Shown: positions 20,392-29,212, numbered from the stretch's first letter. The stretch is DNA of 64,000 nt from Pseudomonas mendocina (GCF_900636545.1 NZ_LR134290.1:2418001-2482000); one strand, 5' to 3'. Program-made: numbers and translations. Notes: generated by a model not told the origin, from the letters alone.

Positions 20392-23300
20392 ATGTCGATT
20401 CTCGAGCTTTTTTTCATCATGGGCGCGGATCCCGGTGTCCTCGTGCTCAGTCGTTACGACCCGCAGTTGGTACTGTTGTCGCTGGCGATTGCCGTATTCG
20501 CCGCCGGTATGGCACTGCAGCTGGCTGGCGAGGCGCGCGACAATTCGCATCCACTCGCTCGGCAGATCACCATCTTCACCGGTTCGCTTGCCCTTGGCGG
20601 CGGTATCTGGTCCATGCACTTCCTTGGCATGCTCGCATTCGAGCTATGCGCGGCGGTGCGTTTCGACCTGGGCGTAACCCTGTTGTCCATGTTGCCGAGC
20701 TTGGCCGCTTCCTGGGTCGCCCTGAGCCTGCTGGCGCGGCGTGACCTGAGCCTGCCGCAATTGTGTGTGGGCGGCGTGCTGGTCGGTGCCGGTATAGGCG
20801 CCATGCATTACAGCGGTATGGCTGCGATGCAGATGGCACCGCTGCTGCGTTATGACCCCTGGATGTTCGCCCTGTCGATCGTCGTCGCGGTCGCCTTGGC
20901 CATCCTGGCGCTATGGGTGCGTTTCGGCCTGGAGGGACGCTTGCCGACGCGTTGGGCGTTGATGCTGAGCGCTCTGGTGATGGGGCTGGCGATCAGCGGC
21001 ATGCACTACACTGGCATGGCAGCGGCGCGCTTCGTAGGCACGCCCGAGTCGCAAACGCCGATGGCCGTGGTCGACAGTGGTTACATCGCCATTGGCATCA
21101 CGCTGTTGACCGTCGCGCTGACGATCTTCGTCGTGGCCGCCAACACGCTGCTGCGTTACCGGCACATGAGCCATCAACTCAAGGCCAGCGAACAGCACCT
21201 GCGCTCCATCTTCGATACCGCGCTGGACGCGATCATCACGGTCGATCATACCGGTACGTTACGTTCTGCCAACCGCGCGGTGTTGCGTCTGTTCGGCTGG
21301 ACGCCAGAGGAGCTGGTTGGTTTGCACATGAGCACGCTGGTGCCTGCTCGCCTTATCGATAAGGTGGAAGGACTGGTGGCCGATTACCTGCGCACAGGAC
21401 AACTGACGATGATGTCGGGTGAGCAGGAGCTGGTCTGTCTGACCCGTGAGGGCGAAGAGAAACCGGTGCGCATCAGTGTCGGCATTACCCATGCTGGCAG
21501 TCGTCCGCTGTTCGTGGTGTTCGTGGCTGACATCAGCGAACGCCAGCATATGGAAATGGCTCTGCGCCGAAGCGAGCAGCAATACCGCTCGCTGATCAGC
21601 AACATTCCCGGCGTCTCGTTCCGCTGCCTGCTGGACCGCAACTGGAGCATGCTGTTCATCAGCGATGCGGTGGAAAAGCTGACGGGCTATAGCGCCGATG
21701 ACTTCATCAGTCGTCGCTGCTCGATTGCCGACCTCTATCACCCGGACGATTACCAACCTACCGCCGATCAGGTGGTCGCCGCTATCGAGGAGGGGCGCAA
21801 CTACACGGTCGAGTATCGCCTGTTCGACCGTGAGGGGCATGAGCACTGGATCTGGGAAAGCGGCAGCGCGGTCTGTGACGAGCAGGGCGTTCCGCGATGG
21901 ATCGACGGCGTGCTCATCGATCAGACCGAGACCAAGCGGCGTAATGCCGAGTACGAAGGCAAGGTAACGGCGATCAGCAAGGCCATGGCGTTGGTCGAAT
22001 TCGACCTCGATGGCAATATCCTCGAAATCAACGGAAACGCGCTGGCCTTGTTTGGTTATGACCGCGAAGAGGTGGTCGGCCATCACCATGCCATGTTCTG
22101 CGCCCCTGAACTGGTTGCCAGTGATGCCTATCGCGAGGTCTGGGCAGAGCTGCGAGCTGGGCAATTCCGTACGGGCGAATACCGGCGCCTTGCCAAGGGC
22201 GGTCGGGAAGTATGGATTCAGGCCAGCTACAACCCGATCCTCGATACCGATGACAAGCCGTTCAAGGTCGTCAAGTTGGCCACTGACCTGACTCCCCGCC
22301 GTGTGATGGAGCAGGATTTGCGTGCTGCCCGTGATCGTGCCGAGGCGGCCGCTGCCGCCCGCAGCAGCTTCCTGGCCAATATGAGCCATGAAATTCGTAC
22401 GCCCATGAACGCCATCATCGGTTTCACCGACCTGCTGCTGGAAACGCCGCTGTCGCCCGATCAGCGCCGCCACCTGAGTACGGTGCAGCATTCGTCGCGT
22501 TCGCTGCTGGGGCTGCTCAATGACATTCTCGATACTGCCAAACTCGACCGTGGCGCCATCGAGCTGGAGCAACTGGATTTCTCCCTGCGCGAGCTGTGCG
22601 AACAGGTGGTCGCAACGCAGCGCCTGACGGCAGAGAGCAAAGGGTTGCAGCTACACCTGGATTACCCGAGCACGGTTGGCGACTTTTTCAGCGGCGACCC
22701 ATTGCGGTTGCAGCAGGTGCTGACCAACCTGCTGGGCAACGCGGTCAAGTTCACTCAGCAGGGTGAGGTGCGCCTGAAGGTGTCCGGCGAGCCGGGAGCC
22801 ATGCGCCTGGCGGTGAAGGACACCGGTATCGGTATCGCCGCGGATCGGCTGGAGAAGATCTTCGAGCCTTTCGCTCAGGCTGACGCCTCGATGAGCCGGC
22901 GCTTTGGCGGTACCGGACTCGGTACCACCATCTCGCGACAACTGGTCGAGCTAATGGGCGGGCGTTTGAAGGTGGAAAGTACCGAGGGGCAGGGCAGTTG
23001 CTTCAGTGTCGAGCTGCCGCTGCGTGCCGGCAAACGCCTGGCGTCGCAACAGCGTGCGGTACTGCCGGAACTTGGCCAACTGAACATTCTCGCCGCCGAT
23101 GATGTGCCGCAGAACCTGGAGCTGCTGCAACTATTGCTGGAAAGCCTTGGGCATCGTGTGCGTTGCGTGGCCGACGGGGAGGGTGCGCTGCAGGCTTTCG
23201 CTGAAGAACACTTCGACCTGATCTTGATGGATGTACAGATGCCGGGTGTCGATGGTCTGGAGGCCTCACGGCGCATTCGTCAGTTGGAGGCACGCGAGGC

Positions 23301-24084
23301 CCGCGAGCCAGTGCCGATCATCGCACTCACCGCCAGCGTGCTCGACCAGGACCGCCAGGCTGCACTGGATTCGGGCATGAATGCTTTCGCTTCCAAACCC
23401 CTGGATCTCAATGCGCTGCTGTGGGAGGTGGCGCGTCTGCTCGGCTTGACCGAGGTGCCGAGCGCCGTAGTGAGTGCCTCCCGTGTTGCCGACGTCGGGA
23501 TGTTCGATTGGGTGCGCGGCAGTAACCTTTGGGGCGGACCGCTGCGTATGGCGCAGGCGATTGGCGTGTTCATCGCTGAACAGAATGATCTGGTCACGCG
23601 CATGAATCAGCTCGTGGCTTCACGGCAGTGGGATGATGGGCGAGCGCTCGCGCATCGTTTGCATGGGGCGTCCAGCAACCTGGCGTTGACGCAGCTGACC
23701 ACTCTCGGGCGGGCTATCGAACAGGCGTTCGAGTCTCAGGACGAACACGCGCTTGGCGTGCTGCTCGGCGAACTCGAGCAGGCGCTGCATGCTGTCCGCG
23801 AGAGCGTGCCGCAGGCGCCTGAGGATGTCTCCGAAGGAGAACCTGCGAGTGCTGATTTAGGCTTGCTGAGTGGCCAGGCACGCCAGCTGCGTATCGCCCT
23901 TGAGCGTGGCGCCCTTGACGATGCCAGCCTGGCGGCGATGGAGCAGGCTGCACGCGGTACGTCCTGCGCCGGTCTGGTGAATGACCTGCGCCAGGCGCTG
24001 GATAATTTTGATTTCGACCAGGCATTGCGGCTGCTCGATCAACTGTTGCTGCAATTGCAGGACGAGGAAACCACCCCATCATGA
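20392..24084 (+). CDS. MHYT-PAS hybrid sensor histidine kinase with REC and Hpt domains
   Basis: A 1230-residue membrane sensor. Seven-helix MHYT domain: the signature occurs three times, MHFLGM (75-80), MHYSGM (138-143) and MHYTGM (204-209), proposed in this family to bind copper and sense O2, CO or NO. Three PAS-type regions follow (about 268-390, 395-515, 525-640). Then come HisKA with the phospho-accepting His in FLANMSHEIRTPMN (H666), HATPase with NLLGNAVKF and GGTGLG, a receiver with Asp in LILMDVQMPG (D947), and an Hpt domain with ALAHRLHGASSNL (H1088). Start ATG 20392 is preferred; the frame is open to TTG 20323. It overlaps the HD-GYP regulator by four bases. Confidence 0.9.
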   Translation: MSILELFFIMGADPGVLVLSRYDPQLVLLSLAIAVFAAGMALQLAGEARDNSHPLARQITIFTGSLALGGGIWSMHFLGMLAFELCAAVRFDLGVTLLSMLPSLAASWVALSLLARRDLSLPQLCVGGVLVGAGIGAMHYSGMAAMQMAPLLRYDPWMFALSIVVAVALAILALWVRFGLEGRLPTRWALMLSALVMGLAISGMHYTGMAAARFVGTPESQTPMAVVDSGYIAIGITLLTVALTIFVVAANTLLRYRHMSHQLKASEQHLRSIFDTALDAIITVDHTGTLRSANRAVLRLFGWTPEELVGLHMSTLVPARLIDKVEGLVADYLRTGQLTMMSGEQELVCLTREGEEKPVRISVGITHAGSRPLFVVFVADISERQHMEMALRRSEQQYRSLISNIPGVSFRCLLDRNWSMLFISDAVEKLTGYSADDFISRRCSIADLYHPDDYQPTADQVVAAIEEGRNYTVEYRLFDREGHEHWIWESGSAVCDEQGVPRWIDGVLIDQTETKRRNAEYEGKVTAISKAMALVEFDLDGNILEINGNALALFGYDREEVVGHHHAMFCAPELVASDAYREVWAELRAGQFRTGEYRRLAKGGREVWIQASYNPILDTDDKPFKVVKLATDLTPRRVMEQDLRAARDRAEAAAAARSSFLANMSHEIRTPMNAIIGFTDLLLETPLSPDQRRHLSTVQHSSRSLLGLLNDILDTAKLDRGAIELEQLDFSLRELCEQVVATQRLTAESKGLQLHLDYPSTVGDFFSGDPLRLQQVLTNLLGNAVKFTQQGEVRLKVSGEPGAMRLAVKDTGIGIAADRLEKIFEPFAQADASMSRRFGGTGLGTTISRQLVELMGGRLKVESTEGQGSCFSVELPLRAGKRLASQQRAVLPELGQLNILAADDVPQNLELLQLLLESLGHRVRCVADGEGALQAFAEEHFDLILMDVQMPGVDGLEASRRIRQLEAREAREPVPIIALTASVLDQDRQAALDSGMNAFASKPLDLNALLWEVARLLGLTEVPSAVVSASRVADVGMFDWVRGSNLWGGPLRMAQAIGVFIAEQNDLVTRMNQLVASRQWDDGRALAHRLHGASSNLALTQLTTLGRAIEQAFESQDEHALGVLLGELEQALHAVRESVPQAPEDVSEGEPASADLGLLSGQARQLRIALERGALDDASLAAMEQAARGTSCAGLVNDLRQALDNFDFDQALRLLDQLLLQLQDEETTPS

Positions 24085-25085
24085 CCCTGGCTGCCGATAC
24101 CCGCCCACTATTGTTGCTGGTCGACGACGAACCGACCAACCTGCAGGTGCTGCGTCATATCCTGCAGGACGACTATCGCCTGTTGTTCGCCAAGGAGGGG
24201 GTACGCGCGCTGGAAATGGCCGAACGCGAGCTGCCTGACCTGATCCTGCTGGATGTGATGATGCCGGGCATGACCGGCTATGAGGTATGCGAAGCGCTCA
24301 AGGCGAACCCACTGCTGCAGGCGATTCCGGTGATATTCATCACCGCCTTGGGCGATGTTGACGACGAAACCCGTGGCTTCGAAGTCGGCGCGGTGGACTA
24401 CATCACCAAGCCGGTTAGCCCGCCCATCGTCCGCGCTCGCGTGCGAACTCACCTGTCGCTGGTGGGGGTCGATGAGCTCAGGCAGACCCGCCTGCAGATC
24501 GTCCAGCGCCTGGGCATGGCGGCTGAGTACAAGGACAACGAGACCGGCCTGCATGTAATTCGCATGAGCCATTTCTCCAAGGTGCTGGCACTGGCTGCGG
24601 GCTTCAGCGAAAGCGCTGCCGAGGAGCTGCTCAACGCTGCGCCGATGCATGATGTCGGCAAGATCGGTATCCCCGATGCCGTGTTGCGCAAGCCGGGCAA
24701 GCTCGACGATCAGGAATGGCAGGTGATGCGGCAGCATGTCGAGATCGGTGCGCGGATTATCGGTGAGCACAGCTCCGGGCTGCTGCGCACGGCGCAACGG
24801 ATCGCCCTGTCGCACCACGAGAAATGGGACGGCAGCGGCTATCCCAATGGCCTGCGCGGCGAAGACATTCCACTGGAGGGACGCATCGTCGCCATCGCCG
24901 ATGTGTTCGACGCGCTGACCAGTGTGCGGCCCTACAAGCAGGCCTGGCCGGTGGAGGAGGCAGTGGCCTTCTTGCGTGAGCAGAGTGGGCGGCATTTCGA
25001 TCCGCGCCTGGTCGAATTGTTCATTGGTTGCCTGCCGGAAATCCTGCTCATCAAGGAGCGTTGGGCCGAGCATTCGGCGGCTTGA
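24081..25085 (+). CDS. response regulator with HD-GYP output domain (c-di-GMP phosphodiesterase)
   Basis: Two-domain RpfG-like regulator of 334 residues. The receiver has acidic residues DDE and the phospho-Asp in LILLDVMMPG (D58) and the conserved Lys in YITKP. The HD-GYP domain has the metal ligand pair HD (190-191, in APMHDVGKIGIPD) and the full HHEKWDGSGYP signature (245-255), so hydrolysis of cyclic di-GMP is expected. The gene overlaps the upstream kinase (ATGA), making it the likely final acceptor of that phosphorelay. Catalytic residues look intact. Confidence 0.92.
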   Translation: MTLAADTRPLLLLVDDEPTNLQVLRHILQDDYRLLFAKEGVRALEMAERELPDLILLDVMMPGMTGYEVCEALKANPLLQAIPVIFITALGDVDDETRGFEVGAVDYITKPVSPPIVRARVRTHLSLVGVDELRQTRLQIVQRLGMAAEYKDNETGLHVIRMSHFSKVLALAAGFSESAAEELLNAAPMHDVGKIGIPDAVLRKPGKLDDQEWQVMRQHVEIGARIIGEHSSGLLRTAQRIALSHHEKWDGSGYPNGLRGEDIPLEGRIVAIADVFDALTSVRPYKQAWPVEEAVAFLREQSGRHFDPRLVELFIGCLPEILLIKERWAEHSAA

Positions 25086-25180
25086 AACGTCCTGTCTAAA
25101 ACCTTCCCGTTGCCGACTTGGTCATTGTCGACGACGCAGCTATTGTTAGGGGCCTACCATTGCCAAGGGCAGGCCTCATC

Positions 25181-25969
25181 ATGCAGAAGAAGACACTGGT
25201 TCCCTTGTTGTGCGCGGCATTCGCCGGTCTTGCCGATGCGGCCGTCGTGACCAAGCCGATTTCCTATGAGATCGAGGGCGAGGCTTTCGAGGGTGTGCTG
25301 GTTTATGACGACTCGGTGACAACCCCGCGCCCCGGTTTGTTAGCCGTTCCCAACTGGATGGGCGTCAACCAGGACACCGTGGCCAAGGCGGCGCGCGCAG
25401 CCGGCGACAAATACGTGGTGTTCGTTGCCGACATGTACGGCAAGGCCATTCGTCCCAGCAACGCTGAGGAGGCAGGCGCCGCGGCCGGCAAGGTACGCGC
25501 CGACCGCCCGCTGATGCGCAAGCGCGCCCAGGCAGCGGTCGATGTGCTCAAGGCGCAAAGCGGCGAGGTGGCGCTGGATCTCGACAGACTCGGCGCCATT
25601 GGCTTCTGCTTCGGTGGTGGCACGGTACTGGAGCTGGCCCGTTCGGGCGCGCCGCTGAAGGGCTTCGTCTCCTTCCACGGCAACCTGGATACACCCAACC
25701 CGGCCGATGCCAAGAACATCAAGGCGCCGGTACTGGTACTGCATGGTGCGGACGATCCGGCCGTGCCGCAGGAGCAGGTCGACGATTTCGTCTCGGAAAT
25801 GAAGGCTGTCAAAGTGGATTGGCAGTTGGTGAGCTACGGCGGCGCCGTGCACTCGTTCACTAATCCCAAGGCCAACGTGCCTGGTCGCAACGAATACCAC
25901 CCGGTTGTTGCTGCGCGGGCATTCAAGGCGATGAACGATCTGTTCGATGAGGTATTCGCCGAGCAGTGA
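25181..25969 (+). CDS. exported dienelactone-hydrolase family protein
   Basis: An alpha/beta hydrolase of 262 residues with a signal peptide (MQKKTLVPLLCAAFAGLADA, cleavage near 20-21), so probably periplasmic. The DLH fold is indicated by the nucleophile motif GFCFGGG (Cys about residue 143), the acid in LHGADDPAVP (about 197) and the His in GAVHSFTNP (about 229). Start ATG 25181 gives the signal peptide; a longer in-frame extension begins near 25118. The substrate is unknown. A strong terminator follows. Confidence 0.85.
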   Translation: MQKKTLVPLLCAAFAGLADAAVVTKPISYEIEGEAFEGVLVYDDSVTTPRPGLLAVPNWMGVNQDTVAKAARAAGDKYVVFVADMYGKAIRPSNAEEAGAAAGKVRADRPLMRKRAQAAVDVLKAQSGEVALDLDRLGAIGFCFGGGTVLELARSGAPLKGFVSFHGNLDTPNPADAKNIKAPVLVLHGADDPAVPQEQVDDFVSEMKAVKVDWQLVSYGGAVHSFTNPKANVPGRNEYHPVVAARAFKAMNDLFDEVFAEQ

Positions 25970-25995
25970 CACGCGGCTTTGCCGCGCGTTGAACG

Positions 25996-26027
25996 AAAGG
26001 CTGCGCCCAATGGGCGCAGCCTTTTTT
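25996..26027. terminator. bidirectional terminator between convergent genes
   Basis: AAGGCTGCGCCC pairs over 12 bp with GGGCGCAGCCTT around AAT, with T-runs on both strands. It separates the hydrolase gene from the DUF4394 gene. Confidence 0.9.
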
Positions 26028-26031
26028 CATC

Positions 26032-26811
26032 TCACTTCGCTGGCAGCACGGCGATGTCGATGATGCCGTCCGGCAGATCCGCGACGTCGCCCAGGGTGGT
26101 GGGCTTGCCGCTGTCCAGATCCAGCTTGTGCAGGGTCTTGCCGGTCAGCACGTAGGCCGTGTTGCCACCCTTGCCGTCGCTGGCGATATCCATCGCCGCC
26201 GCTTTGAGGCCGTCGGCGACCTTGCCGACTTCCTGCTGTACGCCATCGTTCGGCGGGTTCTGCAGCATCAGGCTGCCGCTGGCCAGGTCGATGTTGTACA
26301 GCGCGGTGCTCTGTGTGCCGGCATAGGCATTGGTGTAGGCACCGGCGACCACCTTGGGTTGCTTGCCGGCGTAAGGGCCATCGGCGGCGTAGGCGACCTT
26401 GCCGTCTACGGCGACTTCACCCGTATCGACGTTTACCCGCAGGCTGGTGCCGTCCGGGCCGAGCAGGCGCAGGCGGTCGGCCACCGGGTTGAAGTCGACC
26501 ACTGCCTGGCCGCTGCCAGCCAATGCGGTTTGCAGCTTGCTGCCTGCGGTCGCCTTACCGCTGGCGGCGTCCAGGGTGTAGAGCTGATCGGTACCGCTGA
26601 GGGCGTAGAGCTGACCGCTGGCCGGACGTACGTCCAGGCCGCGCAGGTCGCTGGCGCCGCTGACAGCCATGCTGCCGGTGACCTTGAGGCTGGCGACATC
26701 GACCTTGAACAGCTTGCCGTCGGCGCCCAGTGCAAGCAGTTCGGTGGCGCTGGCGGCACCTGCGCTCAGGGTCAGCAGGCCGGCGGTGCAAAGGGTAGTG
26801 ATGCGTTTCAT
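26032..26811 (-). CDS. secreted DUF4394 beta-propeller-like protein
   Basis: A 259-residue protein with a signal peptide (MKRITTLCTAGLLTLSAGAASA). The rest is a series of Leu/Gly/Asp-rich beta repeats such as GLDVRPASGQLYALSGTDQLYTLD and DFNPVADRLRLLGPDGTSLRVN, which identify DUF4394. No catalytic residues are apparent. Its promoter carries the same motif as the ECF sigma gene located just upstream on the same strand (see 26894-26919), so it is probably a member of that sigma factor's regulon. Function in the envelope or outside the cell is unknown. Confidence 0.85.
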   Translation of the reverse strand: MKRITTLCTAGLLTLSAGAASATELLALGADGKLFKVDVASLKVTGSMAVSGASDLRGLDVRPASGQLYALSGTDQLYTLDAASGKATAGSKLQTALAGSGQAVVDFNPVADRLRLLGPDGTSLRVNVDTGEVAVDGKVAYAADGPYAGKQPKVVAGAYTNAYAGTQSTALYNIDLASGSLMLQNPPNDGVQQEVGKVADGLKAAAMDIASDGKGGNTAYVLTGKTLHKLDLDSGKPTTLGDVADLPDGIIDIAVLPAK

Positions 26812-26893
26812 GGTTGTTCCTCATAAAGGTTTCAGCATCGAGACGAAGCCAGCTGGCCGGCTTCGCAGGTGCCTCGACGAAACACCTGTGAGC

Positions 26894-26919
26894 TATACCC
26901 GCGAGGAACGGGGTTGGAT
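26894..26919 (-). promoter_or_regulatory. ECF-sigma-type promoter of the DUF4394 gene
   Basis: Minus strand: ATCCA (26915-26919), 15 bases, GGTATA (26894-26899), about 83 bases before the ATG. The same ATCCA-N15-GGTATA arrangement with identical spacing stands before the ECF sigma gene at 28286-28311. The shared motif is observed; recognition by the neighbouring sigma factor is inferred. The surrounding gap 26812-26993 holds nothing else apart from a GAAGCC...GGCTTC repeat near 26845-26864. Confidence 0.6.
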
Positions 26920-26993
26920 GTCGGCGGATGAAAATATTTTTTCGCAGGGTAATCGGGGGAGGAAAGCTGCCGGCCAGGCGGCCGGCAACCTGC

Positions 26994-27704
26994 TCAGTTG
27001 GCGCTGGCCAGCACGGCGCGACCGATATACAGCACCGGGCCGCTGGGGCGGTTGTAGGGCGAGCCGCCTGCCGGTTCGAGAGTCAGCTCGAACAACTGGC
27101 CGGCCTGTACGGCGCCGATTTGCTCGGCAGGCAGACGCAGCGGCTGGCCGGCTTCGACCAGGCCCAGCGAACGCGGGCCGTCGGCCGGGTCGATCAGCGT
27201 CCAGAACTGCAGTGCGCGACCGTCAGGAACCTGATCGGCGACCAGCGGATCGAGCGTCAGGGTGCCGTCACTGCTGACCTGGATCACCCAGCCCGGTTTG
27301 GCTGCCTCGCCTGGTTGTTGCAACACCACGGTATAACGTTCGCCGATGATGTCCGGGGCGCGCAACAGCGGCATCAGTACGGCGACCAGCAGCGCCATGG
27401 CCAGCGCGGCACTAGTCAGGCGCCAGGTCAGCAGGCTGTTCCACCAGTTGGCCAGCGGGCCAGGGCGCGGCTCGTCGAGGCCTAGACTCTGCCGAATGCG
27501 CGGCCAGAGCGCCGGGGAGGGTGCTTGTGCCGGCACTTGGTCGCTCAGTTCGAGAAAGTGCCGCTCCCAGTCCAGGGCCATGCGGGCGGCCTGTTCATCC
27601 TCGTCGATCAACTGGCGCACTTCGGCAGCCTCCTGTTCTTCGAGCAGACCGAGCAGGTATTCGCCGATCAGGGCGCGGCGTTCTTCGGGATCGTGCGGAG
27701 TCAT
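26994..27704 (-). CDS. RskA-type transmembrane anti-sigma factor
   Basis: A 236-residue membrane protein that probably sequesters the ECF sigma factor encoded just upstream. The cytoplasmic N-terminal part (RALIGEYLLGLLEEQEAAEVRQL split) has the GEYLLGLL pattern of RskA-like factors but no Cys-based zinc motif. One transmembrane helix is at about 96-117 (LTSAALAMALLVAVLMPLL). The periplasmic RskA domain ends with FELTLEPAGGSPYNRPSGPV. Start ATG 27704 is chosen because it overlaps the sigma stop by four bases; a GTG 12 bases upstream is also in frame. Release by regulated proteolysis is known for the family. Confidence 0.88.
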   Translation of the reverse strand: MTPHDPEERRALIGEYLLGLLEEQEAAEVRQLIDEDEQAARMALDWERHFLELSDQVPAQAPSPALWPRIRQSLGLDEPRPGPLANWWNSLLTWRLTSAALAMALLVAVLMPLLRAPDIIGERYTVVLQQPGEAAKPGWVIQVSSDGTLTLDPLVADQVPDGRALQFWTLIDPADGPRSLGLVEAGQPLRLPAEQIGAVQAGQLFELTLEPAGGSPYNRPSGPVLYIGRAVLASAN

Positions 27705-28249
27705 GCTTGCAGACACTCCTGCAGCGCGCGCAGGCCGGCGCGGATACGGCCTTTGATGGTGCCCAGCGGTATGCTCAGGCGACTGGCGATCTGCTCGTGG
27801 GTCAGACCACGGTAGAACGCCAGCAGGATTGGGTGACGTCGCGGCTTTTCCAGACGCTGCAGGCAGCGACGCAGCAGGCGCTGTTCGGATTGCTCAAGCG
27901 CCTGCGCTTCGGCCTGCGGGCTATCGTCCAGTACGCGTTCGATGAGTTCATCGTCGACTTCGGCATGCCGGCCGCCACTGCGCAGGGCATTGAGTACGCG
28001 GTAGCGCAGGATGCTGTGTACCCAGGCGCGGCCGCTACCGAGCTCGCGTCTGAAACGCGCAGCGTGTTGCCAGATGCGCACGAAAGCGTCATGCAGGCAG
28101 TCCTCGGCAACGTCGCGTCGCCCCAGCATGCTGATGGCCAGGCCAAGCAGTTGCCCGGCCTCTTGCCGATAGAGCGCCTGGAAGGCACGCTCGTCTCCGC
28201 GTGCACAGGCTTCCAGAGTGCTTTCGTAATCGAACTCGCGATCTGCCAT
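27701..28249 (-). CDS. ECF RNA polymerase sigma factor
   Basis: A 182-residue group IV sigma factor. Region 2 is seen in AFQALYRQEAGQLLGLAI and DVAEDCLHDAFVRIWQHAARF. Region 4 is in LAFYRGLTHEQIASRLSI followed by PLGTIKGRIRAGLRALQ. It pairs with a co-transcribed RskA-type anti-sigma factor, like SigK/RskA or the Pseudomonas SbrI/SbrR pair, but I cannot decide orthology. It has an ECF-like promoter of its own, suggesting autoregulation. Confidence 0.92.
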   Translation of the reverse strand: MADREFDYESTLEACARGDERAFQALYRQEAGQLLGLAISMLGRRDVAEDCLHDAFVRIWQHAARFRRELGSGRAWVHSILRYRVLNALRSGGRHAEVDDELIERVLDDSPQAEAQALEQSEQRLLRRCLQRLEKPRRHPILLAFYRGLTHEQIASRLSIPLGTIKGRIRAGLRALQECLQA

Positions 28250-28285
28250 GGGTCATCCGTTGGCCTGAGAAATCCGCATGCAGCT

Positions 28286-28311
28286 TATACCCACCAGCAA
28301 GCGCGCTGGAT
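28286..28311 (-). promoter_or_regulatory. ECF-sigma-type promoter of the sigma/anti-sigma operon
   Basis: Minus strand: ATCCA (28307-28311, extended TGATCCA), 15 bases, GGTATA (28286-28291), about 37 bases before the sigma ATG. It is identical in core sequence and spacing to the DUF4394 promoter, as expected for an autoregulated ECF sigma factor. TGATCC-type -35 elements are known for several ECF groups. Confidence 0.6.
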
Positions 28312-28355
28312 CACGCAGGCGTAACAAAAAAACCGGTGCAGAGAACTATCAGCGT

Positions 28356-29159
28356 TTACAGGCCATAAGCCTCATCGAGCGACACCCAGCGTTCCAGTGG
28401 GCCCTTGCGTGACGCGTAGCGGATCAGCAGCCAGTTTTGCTGTTGGTCCAGCACCTCGCAGACGTCACCCTCGATCAGGTACGCCCTGGTCCGGCTCGCT
28501 TCGTCCGGGCGCTGGTGGAGATACAGACGTGCGTTGGGAACGGCCCAGGTCTGTGGCTTATCGTCATCGTCTAGAGCACGACTGGCTATGGTATTGCCCT
28601 GAGGGTCGAGCGTCCTCTCGAACACCGGGAAGAACACCGGGACGTCCGGGTCGTAGCCTTGGTTGACGTGCAGGGTCTTGTACAGCCATGGGGCGCCCGA
28701 CTCATCGAAGCGATAGGCGTCATAGTACCAGCGTGGTCCGCTGCGGCAGTGACTGTAGAGCGCTCGCTCTTCATGGTTGGGCTGCAGCTCCGACAACCAC
28801 GGACAGTTGGCGCGCTCCATCAGCGAGGGCGGCATATGTAACTGCTCGAAGCGGCGCAGGGCCGGACGGTAGAGATAAATATGGTAGGCGGAGTTGACCA
28901 TCCCGACTGGCACGCGGATCGCCAGATCCGGATAACCGTCGAAATCGTAGTCCTCGATATCGAAGCTTGGCGCCTCTGCATCGTTGCCTTCGGGAATGTC
29001 CAGTTCGAGGCGGCTGCCGTCGGGCTGCTGCAGAAAATAGCGTTCGCCTTGCTGCTGTACCTGGGCATGTTGTTCCGGTTCTGGTTCGAAGCGGGGGAGG
29101 TCGGCCACGGCCAGCGTGGGCAACAGCAGCAGGCCGAAGAGGGGGCGATAGAGGGGCAA
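28356..29159 (-). CDS. exported XAC2610-like protein of unknown function
   Basis: A 267-residue protein when started at TTG 29159, which has AAAGGA upstream and gives a clean signal peptide (MPLYRPLFGLLLLPTLAVA). An ATG at 29207 would add 16 residues but would place a 9-bp hairpin (29180-29202) inside the coding region, so I prefer TTG. The core PSFDIEDYDFDGYPDLAIRV resembles the Asp-rich FG-GAP-like calcium loop of XAC2610-type proteins. The C-terminus (YLIEGDVCEVLDQQQNWLLI) looks like a bacterial SH3 domain. No enzymatic motif is seen. Confidence 0.7.
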   Translation of the reverse strand: MPLYRPLFGLLLLPTLAVADLPRFEPEPEQHAQVQQQGERYFLQQPDGSRLELDIPEGNDAEAPSFDIEDYDFDGYPDLAIRVPVGMVNSAYHIYLYRPALRRFEQLHMPPSLMERANCPWLSELQPNHEERALYSHCRSGPRWYYDAYRFDESGAPWLYKTLHVNQGYDPDVPVFFPVFERTLDPQGNTIASRALDDDDKPQTWAVPNARLYLHQRPDEASRTRAYLIEGDVCEVLDQQQNWLLIRYASRKGPLERWVSLDEAYGL

Positions 29160-29179
29160 GAGGGCAGTCCTTTGCGAGT

Positions 29180-29202
29180 GACAGGCGCTTTGTGCGCCTG
29201 TC
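29180..29202 (-). other. hairpin behind the pirin gene
   Basis: GACAGGCGC / GCGCCTGTC around a five-base loop, 11 bases after the pirin stop on the minus strand, with no T-run. It may partially terminate or stabilise the osmC-pirin message. Confidence 0.45.
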
Positions 29203-29212
29203 GTCATTGGCG

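Noticed and set aside
26128..26826. 232-codon plus-strand frame opposite the DUF4394 gene
   Set aside because: Val/Ala/Gly-rich mirror of the signal-peptide-bearing DUF4394 protein, with no domain.
26845..26864. GAAGCC...GGCTTC repeat in the DUF4394 leader
   Set aside because: Six pairs only; it may form a leader hairpin, but nothing supports a specific function.
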